A DNA stretch of 64,000 bases from Pollenia angustigena (taxonomy: Eukaryota > Arthropoda > Insecta > Diptera > Polleniidae). The stretch covers positions 100,526,151-100,590,150 of the forward strand of contig OV884060.1 in assembly GCA_930367215.1 (NCBI GenBank), written 5' to 3'. Under the pieces are notes generated by a model that worked only from the letters and a program-made list of their open reading frames with translations, searched no databases and was not told where the DNA came from. Shown here one piece after another: positions 36,016 to 45,800 of this stretch. How positions within the stretch are numbered: the stretch's first letter is position 1; every line of letters begins with the position of its first letter. Made by a program: the position numbers and the translations under genes.

Positions 36016-36535
36016 AAGATTTTGTTATTCGTGCTTAATTCACAGTTTTTATTCTTGACAAAAACACTTGAAATTTATCCCAAAAAATTTAAATTACTTT
36101 TTGATAATAAACAGGCAAGTGCACGGCCTAAAAAACACTTAATTGACAACATCTTCTTTTGTAAGTTGTTGTTGTTTTTATTTTGTTTTTCTTAACCTAC
36201 TTACAACTACAATTAATGTTGAGAGAATTTCAACTAATTGTAGTGGGGAATGTAAGATGAGATAATCCCACTGTTGTTTATTGTTGATGTGTTTTGTTTA
36301 AGCTTTGATATTGTTACAAGTAGAACTGTTGCTATAATTCTTATACGTTTAACAGTTTTATTTGGTTTAATATCTTTAGTTTTTCTAAAATCTTTATGGA
36401 TGAAGTTTCCTGATGATCTGGCCTAAGCAACCAGTGAAATGCGCATAGGAATAGCTTATCCCATCAACAATAAATTTCAAGTGTTTTTGTCAAGAATAAA
36501 AACTGGGAATTAAGCACGAATAACAAAATCGTTTT
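36016..36535. repeat. Inverted repeat enclosing a hammerhead-like motif
   Basis: 36021-36083 (TTGTTATTCGTGCTTAATT, AAAACACTTGAAATTTAT) is complementary to 36472-36530. A further copy of the arm forms the 102-bp insertion at 56271-56372. The interior contains the ribozyme candidate at 36405-36452. Confidence 0.65.
36405..36452 (+). ncRNA. Hammerhead ribozyme candidate
   Basis: Core CTGATGA (36410-36416) and GAA (36436-36438). Stem II is CTGG/CCAG (36418-36421 with 36431-36434) with a 9-base loop. Stem III is the self-complementary ATGCGCAT (36439-36446). The predicted cleavage is after A36447. Stem I is GTTTC (36405-36409) with GGAAT (36448-36452), allowing wobbles. All core positions fit the hammerhead consensus. 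A stem III without a loop would favour dimeric folding, as known for small hammerheads in Penelope-like elements and retrozymes. Confidence 0.65.
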
Positions 36536-36887
36536 AAATTAAAATTTTGTATTCCCAAAAATTGAAATTACTTTTTGATATTTCATTTTTCGAATTTATT
36601 CTATGAGCTAAATTTCAGTTATGTATTTTATAAAGCTTTTTTGTAATAGTTCTATTCCTACAATTTTTCAGAAATGACTTTATACACTACCAGACTATTA
36701 TATTTTATTTTCTTTTTACATTTTACCTTAGCCTTCCGTTGGAAAGCAATGAGGTATATTGAATGTACAGAAAAATTTACAATTATTAGACACCAGCAGA
36801 AAAATGAAAAAATGTTGAATATAATATAAAGTTACCTTCGGAAGGAAATAATTCCCAGTTTCTTTTTGATATTTCGTATATTTTTAT

Positions 36888-36928
36888 TATCGATATTTCG
36901 ATTTCCTTTGGAAATCTTCTTCAGGATA
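36888..36928 (-). ncRNA. Hammerhead-like motif in Penelope terminal repeat (inverted copy)
   Basis: Same sequence as 38744-38784 in the opposite orientation: TATC, CTGAAGA (36918-36924), a 7-bp stem, then GAAATATC and GATA. One extra A lies between the core and stem II. Confidence 0.5.
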
Positions 36929-37120
36929 TTATATTTATAAATTTTAATAAAAATTAACAAAAATTATGTTTGACAAAATTAAAAATTAAAATTATGTAAA
37001 TTTAAAAATGTTTTCTACGTTCAACAATAACATGTCATATAATCAAAATATTAAAAAATTAAAAAGATGAAACAAAAAACAATTTTAAAATATTTCCCTT
37101 TTTTTAACAAATCTAACTTA

Positions 37121-37342
37121 CTGAGCTACCTAAATAAGAGCGGCAAGCGTTTGTTTTATGTCAAAACTTATCATTTTCATACAGTTTATACGAAACAAAC
37201 CTTTAGAACGCGAATTTAACACCACCCGGCTGGAAAATCTTATTTGACAGTTCGCTTGGTAGTTTTATTTTATTGAAAATGTATTGGCAATAGAATTTGC
37301 ATGTTTAAAAAAACGCTTGCCGCTCTTGTTTAGGTAGCTCTG
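37121..37342. mobile_element. Harbinger-like MITE of 222 bp
   Basis: Ends CTGAGCTACCTAAATAAGAG and, reversed, CAGAGCTACCTAAACAAGAG. Flanked by TTA (37118-37120 and 37343-37345). The plus-strand Penelope copy at 52790 shows the empty site. The 3-bp TTA duplication suggests PIF/Harbinger. A partial relative lies at 54626-54773. Confidence 0.8.
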
Positions 37343-37408
37343 TTAAGCCATCTTAACTTTATTTTAGAAAACAACCATAGATCTAAACCTATTTCCCTTT
37401 TCGTCAAC

Positions 37409-37930
37409 CTATTTATTCTTATTCAATAAATATCTATAAATCTGAGCTAATCCTTCAGTATCTTTTTTAAAATTAATCCTTTCTTCAAATGAAACATTAT
37501 TTATTTGTAACATTTCTAACATATATCTTCTTTTCTTAAAACCTTCCACGTTTAAAACGGATGTGTTCTCAAAATCTGGATAATGATTTAAATCCCTGCA
37601 ATGAGTCGATAAAGCTGTACCATGTGCTGAATTATAATTTCTATATTTTTGGTCATGTTTATGTCCTGCTATTTTAGTTTTCAGTTTCGTCCCAGTTGTT
37701 CCTACATATATTTTCGTACAATGTTCATTATTGTTGCCACCACAAGGTATTTTATAAACTAAATTTAACATATCTAACTTTTGCCATCTATCTTTCATTC
37801 TTGTGAATAATCTACCAACATTATTATTTACCTTGTGTGCCATTCTATATTTCCCTTCGTCATAAATATTTGAGTTTTCTAACCTTTCTAAAAATCCAGG
37901 TACATAAGTTAATGATTTATTATATTTTAG
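37409..37930 (-). pseudogene. Penelope GIY-YIG endonuclease domain
   Basis: The frame includes LTYVPGFLERLENSNI (upstream of the first ATG at 37843), then VYKIPCGG, KIYVGTTGTKLKTKIAGHK, HGTALSTHCRDLNHYPDF and a C-terminal EERINFKKDTEGLAQIYRYL. VYKI..C plus KIYVG is the GIY-YIG signature, with the IYVG tyrosine and the KTKIAGHK segment present. This domain nicks target DNA in Penelope elements. The last 20 residues are identical to the end of the plus-strand copy at 52731. An in-frame TAG near 37931 and loss of homology beyond it mark the break. Confidence 0.85.
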
Positions 37931-37977
37931 GTGCTAAGATCTCACTACTATTTCGAGATTTTCTTATATTATATTAG

Positions 37978-38305
37978 CGGTTTTCACCCTTGATAGTAAA
38001 GTCCTTTGTAGACCTTGTGAATCTTATTTATTTAGTTAAAGTACTAAGATTTACAACACCGCAACAACAAAATGTATAAGACTAAAATTTACTACGCTGT
38101 AGTTGAAAAATCCAACAAAAAGCTGTAGTAAACACGTTTGTTAAATAAACCAGAATAAAACTGTTGAAGAAACTATATCCGTCTCTTTCCCTCACTCAGC
38201 AACTTCATTAATTTACAATACTAACGAAAAAGACGCTCACGCTATGTATTATAAAACCGTATTAAGTAAAGCAGAGTTGTACACTTAATACAAAGGGTGA
38301 AAACC
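37978..38305. mobile_element. MITE with CGGTTTTCACCCTT ends
   Basis: Inverted ends CGGTTTTCACCCTT at both sides. Possible TTA flanks (37974-37976 and 38306-38308). Interior non-coding. Confidence 0.55.
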
Positions 38306-38435
38306 GTTATTGTCTTATTAATTTGTGAATTAGTTTGTTAGGAAAACTATTATTTTGTAAAATATTTCCAATAAGTTAGATTTGTTTAAAAAAATTTTTT
38401 TGACGAAAAAGGGAAATATTTTAAAATTGTTTTTT

Positions 38436-38591
38436 GTTAATAAGATTTCTGTATGACGTGCTAAGTTCCCATTTTTTCATATTCTATGCGCATTTCACTG
38501 GTTGCTTACGCCAGCTCATCAGGAAACCTTTTCCAAAAATTTTAGAAAAGCCAAAAATATTATACAAACAAAATCCTAAAAAAAAATCCTG
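38436..38591 (-). mobile_element. ~155-bp insertion carrying a hammerhead motif
   Basis: The Penelope terminal repeat reads ..AAAATTGTTTTTT|CCTCTTTTTAATT at 52840-52870. In this copy the same point is split by about 155 bp containing the ribozyme candidate. Part of the insertion (TTTTCTAAAAT..TTT, GTTTCCTGATGA, CCAGTGAAATGCGCATAG) is homologous to 36385-36450. Confidence 0.55.
38480..38527 (-). ncRNA. Hammerhead ribozyme candidate, second copy
   Basis: Minus strand: GTTTC, CTGATGA (38516-38522), GCTGG/CCAGT stem II with a 9-base loop, GAA (38494-38496), the self-complementary ATGCGCAT (38486-38493), then A and the cleavage site. Differences from 36405-36452 include stem II base changes that keep or slightly improve pairing. 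Confidence 0.65.
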
Positions 38592-38743
38592 TTTCCTCTT
38601 TTTAATTTTTTAATATTTTGATTTTATAAATTGTTATTGTTGAATGTTGAACAAATTTTTAAATTTACATAATTTTAATCTTTAATTTTTATTAATTGTC
38701 AAACATAATATTTGTTAATTTTTATTAAAATTTATAAATATAA

Positions 38744-38784
38744 TATCCTGAAGAAGATTTCCAAAGGAAATCGAAATATCGATA
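38744..38784 (+). ncRNA. Hammerhead-like motif in Penelope terminal repeat
   Basis: TATC (38744-38747) can pair with GATA (38781-38784). Core CTGAAGA 38748-38754, stem II GATTTCC/GGAAATC (38756-38762 and 38766-38772), then GAAATATC. An extra A at 38755 and a minimal stem III (AU/AU) depart from the standard fold. Penelope terminal repeats are known to encode minimal hammerheads. Confidence 0.5.
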
Positions 38785-38996
38785 ATAAAAATATACGAAA
38801 TATTTAAAATAAAAGTGACCTTAAGCTCAAATATCAATAAAGAAGAAAAATATTTAAAAAAGGTCGAAAAAATAGAATAAAATTATTAACAAAGAAACAG
38901 AGCACGATGAATTACCAAGATTTCAAGAGACATGAGTAAGAGAAAAGGTAGTAAAATGCAAGTCAACAATTACGTTTTTGATAAGATATCGTAATC

Positions 38997-39706
38997 ATGG
39001 GATTATACCAAAATATCCAAGACTCTACTAGGAATATTTTCAAAATTTTTAATGGAAAATTAGCTCCTTCAATATCCAATCAAATTGGAAACTATGTTCA
39101 TGGATTACGTAACAGGATTCTTAATTCAGCTATTAAACAGAAACATCGGCAATTGAAGGATGATCAAGATGAATTGCAATATTTATAATATATTATAAGT
39201 AGATTACTAAATAATGAGGAGATGAAAATTTTTTTAAAATATGAGGACAGAATATAGGATAAATTAATGAAGAAAGAAAAACAGGTACATCAGAAAAAGT
39301 TTGACTGTCTTATTAATTTGCGGAGAAGAGAATTAGGAATAAGGTTAAATAACAAGTGGTTTGTCAATAAAACAGATAGGGATATACCAGAGGATGTTCA
39401 GCGGATTTTGTCATTGGGACAAAAAAGAGAAGATTTTCCAATAATGAAAGTTATTTGTGATGGTGAAGATTTTATTGAGACTGTAAAGAATAAAGAACAA
39501 CAGGAAATTCAAAGATCTAATTTTGTAACAGTGATAGATAATCATTTAAATAAAATGTCTTTGGATAATAGAGATAGATTTACATTAAATATAGTAGAAT
39601 TTAGTAAAAAATTTCTTAGAAAAATTAGGGAAATAATGATTTTAAAAGCGGATACGGGTAACACAACGGTAGCAATTAATAAAAGGGATTATATATCCAG
39701 AATTTA
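38997..39706 (+). pseudogene. Penelope protein, N-terminal region
   Basis: One frame with two in-frame stops (after ELQYL at 39188 and near 39258). It includes KKFDCLINLRRRELG, DIPEDVQRILSLGQKR, LRKIREIMILKADTGNTTVA and INKRDYISRI. The last block precedes the reverse-transcriptase core in Penelope proteins. A further TAA follows RI, after which the frame (NIL) enters the 9-bp target duplication of the 11.4-kb insertion. The frame resumes at 51124 with GDDKY. Confidence 0.8.
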
Positions 39707-39831
39707 AAACATTTTATGTGTGTGAAGTTAAATTTTAAAATTTATAACCCTAGACACATTCTGTTATGTTAACAGAACAATGTTAACTACTTAACAGACC
39801 TAATGTTAATGCTGTAATCATGGATAAGTCC

Positions 39832-42800
39832 AGATTTCTGGAAAAGGAGTCAACGTGGGCGAAAAAAAATGATTAGGATTTGTGGACAATACTATTCTCC
39901 ATCGTTTTCCATCCCCAGAATTTTTAACAGAGCGAGTTGGACCGACTTATGGCCAATTTACTCTTTTGAATTCTCTAGGGGATGAACCCAGATTTCTGGA
40001 AAAGGAGTCAACGTGGGCGAAAAAAAATGATTAGGATTTGTGGACAATACTATTCTCCATCGTTTTCCATCCCCAGAATTTTTAACAGAGCGAGTTGGAC
40101 CGACTTATGGCCAATTTACTCTTTTGAATTCTCTAGGGGATGAACCCAGATTTCTGGAAAAGGAGTCAACGTGGGCGAAAAAAAATGATTAGGATTTGTG
40201 GACAATACTATTCTCCATCGTTTTCCATCCCCAGAATTTTTAACAGAGCGAGTTGGACCGACTTATGGCCAATTTACTCTTTTGAATTCTCTAGGGGATG
40301 AACCCAGATTTCTGGAAAAGGAGTCAACGTGGGCGAAAAAAAATGATTAGGATTTGTGGACAATACTATTCTCCATCGTTTTCCATCCCCAGAATTTTTA
40401 ACAGAGCGAGTTGGACCGACTTATGGCCAATTTACTCTTTTGAATTCTCTAGGGGATGAACCCAGATTTCTGGAAAAGGAGTCAACGTGGGCGAAAAAAT
40501 ATGATTAGGATTTGTGGACAATACTATTCTCCATCGTTTTCCATCCCCAGAATTTTTAACAGAGCGAGTTGGACCGACTTATGGCCAATTTACTCTTTTG
40601 AATTCTCTAGGGGATGAACCCAGATTTCTGGAAAAGGAGTCAACGTGGGCGAAAAAAAATGATTAGGATTTGTGGACAATACTATTCTCCATCGTTTTCC
40701 ATCCCCAGAATTTTTAACAGAGCGAGTTGGACCGACTTATGGCCAATTTACTCTTTTGAATTCTCTAGGGGATGAACCCAGATTTCTGGAAAAGGAGTCA
40801 ACGTGGGCGAAAAAAAATGATGAGGATTTGTGGACAATACTATTCTCCATCGTTCTCCATCCCCAGAATTTTTAACAGAGCGAGTTGGACCGACTTATGG
40901 CCAATTTACTCTTTTGAATTCTCTAGGGGATGAACCCAGATTTCTGGAAAAGGAGTCAACGTGGGCGAAAAAAAATGATTAGGATTTGTGGACAATACTA
41001 TTCTCCATCGTTCTCCATCCCCAGAATTTTTAACAGAGCGAGTTGGACCGATTTATGGCCAATTTACTCTTTTGAATTCTCTATGGGATGCACCCAGATT
41101 TCTGGAAAAGGAGTCAACGTGGGCGAAAAAAAATGATTAGGATTTGTGGACAATACTATTCTCCATCGTTCTCCATCCCCAGAATTTTTAACAGAGCGAG
41201 TTGGACCGACTTATGGCCAATTTACTCTTTTGAATTCTCTAGGGGATGAACCCAGATTTCTGGAAAAGGAGTCAACGTAGGCGAAAAAAAATGATTAGGA
41301 TTTGTGGACAATACTATTCTCCATCGTTCTCCATCCCCAGAATTTTTAACAGAGCGAGTTGGACCGACTTATGGCCAATTTACTCTTTTGAATTCTCGAG
41401 GGGATGAACCCAGATTTCTGGAAAGGAGTCAACGTGGGCGAAAAAAAATGATTAGGATTTGTGGACAATACTATTCTCCATCGTTCTCCATCCCCAGAAT
41501 TTTTAACAGAGCGAGTTGGACCGACTTATGGCCAATTTACTCTTTTGAATTCTCTAGGGGATGAACCCAGATTTCTGGAAAAGGAGTCAATGTGGGCGAA
41601 AAAAAATGATTAGGATTTGTGGAAAATGCTATTCTCCATCGTTTTCCATCCCCAGAATTTTTAACAGAGTGAGTTGGACCGACTTATGGCCAATTTACTT
41701 TTTTGAATTCTCTAGGGGATTAACCAAGATTTCTGGAAAAGGAGTCAACGTGGGCGAAAAAAAATGATTAGGATTTGTGGACAATACTATTCTCTATCGT
41801 TTTCCATCCCCAGAATTTTTAACAGAGCGAGTTGGACCGACTTATGGCCAATTTACTCTTTTGAATTCTCTAGGGGATGAACCCAGATTTCTGGAAAAGG
41901 AGTCAACGTGGGCGAAAAAAAATGATTAGGATTTGTGGACAATACTATTCTCCATCGTTCTCCATCCCCAGAATTTTTAACAGAGCGAGTTGGACCGACT
42001 TATGGCCAATTTACTCTTTTGAATTCTCTAGGGGATGAACCCAGATTTCTGGAAAGGAGTCAACGTGGGCGAAAAAAATGATTAGGATTTGTGGACAATA
42101 CTATTCTCCATCCCCAGAATTTTTAACAGAGCGAGTTGGACCGACTTATGGCCAATTTACTCTTTTGAATTCTCTAGGGGATGAACCCAGATTTCTGGAA
42201 AAGGAGTCAATGTGGGCGAAAAAAAATGACTAGGATTTGTGGACAATACTATTCTCCATCGTTCTCTATCCCCAGAATTTTTAACAGAGCGAGTTGGACC
42301 GACTTATGGCCAATTTACTCTTTTGAATTCTCTAGGGGATGAACCCAGATTTCTGGAAAGGAGTCAACGTGGGCGAAAAAAAATGATTAGGATTTGTGGA
42401 CAATACTATTCTCCATCGTTCTCCATCCCCAGAATTTTTAACAGAGCGCGTTGGACCGACTTATGGCCAATTTACTCTTTTGAATTCTCTAGGGGATGAA
42501 CCCAGATTTCTGGAAAAGGAGTCAATGTGGGCGAAAAAATATGATTAGGATTTGTGGACAATACTATTCTCCATCGTTTTCCATCCCCAGAATTTTTAAC
42601 AGAGCGAGTTGGACCGACTTATGGCCAATTTACTCTTTTGAATTCTCTAGGGGATGAACCCAGATTTCTGGAAAAGGAGTCAACGTGGGCGAAAAAAAAT
42701 GATTAGGATTTGTGGACAATACTATTCTCCATCGTTTTCCATCCCCAGAATTTTTAACAGAGCGAGTTGGACCGACTTATGGCCAATTTACTCTTTTGAA

Positions 42801-45800
42801 TTCTCTAGGGGATGAACCCAGATTTCTGGAAAAGGAGTCAACGTGGGCGAAAAAAAATGATGACAGAGCGAGTTGGACCGACTTATGGCCAATTTACTCT
42901 TTTGAATTCTCTAGGGGATGAACCCAGATTTCTGGAAAAGGAGTCAACGTGGGCGAAAAAAAATGATTAGGATTTGTGGACAATACTATTCTCCATCGTT
43001 CTCCATCCCCAGAATTTTTAACAGAGCGAGTTGGACCGACTTATGACCAATTTACTCTTTTGAATTCTCTATGGGATGCACCCAGATTTCTGGAAAAGGA
43101 GTCAACGTGGGCGAAAAAAAATGATTAGGATTTGTGGACAATACTATTCTCCATCGTTCTCCATCCCAAGAATTTTTAACAGAGCGAGTTGGACCGACTT
43201 ATGGCCAATTTACCCTTTTGAATTCTCTAGGGGATGAACCCAGATTTCTGGAAATTGAGTCAACGTGGGCGAAAAAAAATGATTAGGATTTGTGGACAAT
43301 ACTATTCTCCATCGTTCTCCATCCCAAGAATTTTTAACAGAGCGAGTTGGACCGACTTATGGCCAATTTACCCTTTTGAATTCTCTAGGGGATGAACCCA
43401 GATTTCTGGAAAAGGAGTCAACGTGGGCGAAAAAAATGATTAGGATTGTGGACAATACTATTCTCCATCGTTCTCCATCCCCAGAATTTTTAACAGAGCG
43501 AGTTGGACCGACTTATGGCCAATTTACTCTTTTGAATTCTCTAGGGGATGAACCCAGATTTCTGGAAAGGAGTCAACGTGGGCGAAAAAAAATGATTAGG
43601 ATTTGTGGACAATACTATTCTCCATCGTTCTCCATCCCCAGAATTTTTAACAGAGCGAGTTGGACCGACTTATGGCCAATTTACTCTTTTGAATTCTCTA
43701 GGGGATGAACCCAGATTTCTGGAAAAGGAGTCAATGTGGGCGAAAAAAAATGATTAGGATTTGTGGACAATACTATTCTCCATCGTTCTCCATCCCCAGA
43801 ATTTTTAACAGAGCGAGTTGGACCGACTTATGGCCAATTTACTCTTTTGAATTCTCTAGGGGATGAACCCAGATTTCTGGAAAGGAGTCAACGTGGGCGA
43901 AAAAAAATGATTAGGATTTGTGGACAATACTATTCTCCATCGTTCTCCATCCCCAGAATTTTTAACAGAGCGAGTTGGACCGACTTATGGCCAATTTACT
44001 CTTTTGAATTCTCTAGGGGATGAACCCAGATTTCTGGAAAAGGAGTCAATGTGGGCGAAAAAATATGATTAGGATTTGTGGACAATACTATTCTCCATCG
44101 TTTTCCATCCCCAGAATTTTTAACAGAGCGAGTTGGACCGACTTATGGCCAATTTACTCTTTTGAATTCTCTAGGGGATGAACCCAGATTTCTGGAAAAG
44201 GAGTCAACGTGGGCGAAAAAAAATGATTAGGATTTGTGGACAATACTATTCTCCATCGTTTTCCATCCCCAGAATTTTTAACAGAGCGAGTTGGACCGAC
44301 TTATGGCCAATTTACTCTTTTGAATTCTCTAGGGGATGAACCCAGATTTCTGGAAAAGGAGTCAACGTGGGCGAAAAAAAATGATGAGGATTTGTGGACA
44401 ATACTATTCTCCATCGTTCTCCATCCCCAGAATTTTTAACAGAGCGAGTTGGACCGACTTAAGGCCAATTTACTCTTTTGAATTCTCTAGGGGATGAACC
44501 CAGATTTCTGGAAAAGGAGTCAACGTGGGCGAAAAAAAATGATTAGGATTTGTGGACAATACTATTCTCCATCGTTCTCCATCCCCAGAATTTTTAACAG
44601 AGCGAGTTGGACCGACTTATGGCCAATTTACTCTTTTGAATTCTCTATGGGATGCACCCAGATTTCTGGAAAAGGAGTCAACGTGGGCGAAAAAAAATGA
44701 TTAGGATTTGTGGACAATACTATTCTCCATCGTTCTCCATCCCCAGAATTTTTAACAGAGCGAGTTGGACCGACTTATGGCCAATTTACTCTTTTGAATT
44801 CTCTAGGGGATGAACCCAGATTTCTGGAAAAGGAGTCAACGTGGGCGAAAAAAAATGATTAGGATTTGTGGACAATACTATTCTCCATCGTTTTCCATCC
44901 CCAGAATTTTTAACAGAGCGAGTTGGACCGACTTATGGCCAATTTACTCTTTTGAATTCTCTAGGGGATGAACCCAGATTTCTGGAAAAGGAGTCAACGT
45001 GGGCGAAAAAAAATGATGAGGATTTGTGGACAATACTATTCTCCATCGTTCTCCATCCCCAGAATTTTTAACAGAGCGAGTTGGACCGACTTATGGCCAA
45101 TTTACTCTTTTGAATTCTCTATGGGATGCACCCAGATTTCTGGAAAAGGAGTCAACGTGGGCGAAAAAAAATGATTAGGATTTGTGGACAATACTATTCT
45201 CCATCGTTCTCCATCCCCAGAATTTTTAACAGAGCGAGTTGGACCGACTTATGGCCAATTTACTCTTTTGAATTCTCTAGGGGATGAACCCAGATTTCTG
45301 GAAAAGGAGTCAACGTGGGCGAAAAAAAATGATTAGGATTTGTGGACAATACTATTCTCCATCGTTCTCCATCCCCAGAATTTTTAACAGAGCGAGTTGG
45401 ACCGACTTATGGCCAATTTACTCTTTTGAATTCTCTATGGGATGCACCCAGATTTCTGGAAAAGGAGTCAACGTGGGCGAAAAAAAATGATTAGGATTTG
45501 TGGACAATACTATTCTCCATCGTTCTCCATCCCAAGAATTTTTAACAGAGCGAGTTGGACCGACTTATGGCCAATTTACCCTTTTGAATTCTCTAGGGGA
45601 TGAACCCAGATTTCTGGAAAAGGAGTCAACGTGGGCGAAAAAAATGATTAGGATTTGTGGACAATACTATTCTCCATCGTTCTCCATCCCCAGAATTTTT
45701 AACAGAGCGAGTTGGACCGACTTATGGCCAATTTACTCTTTTGAATTCTCTAGGGGATGAACCCAGATTTCTGGAAAGGAGTCAACGTGGGCGAAAAAAA

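Larger units (their letters stand above)
36850..37935 (-). mobile_element. Penelope-like element fragment, minus orientation
   Basis: Contains, from right to left, the end of the reverse transcriptase/linker, a GIY-YIG endonuclease and the terminal repeat (pLTR). The terminal repeat matches 38600-38880 and 52850-54610. A 222-bp MITE (37121-37342) interrupts the 3' part. The upstream end is lost at about 37935. Confidence 0.8.
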
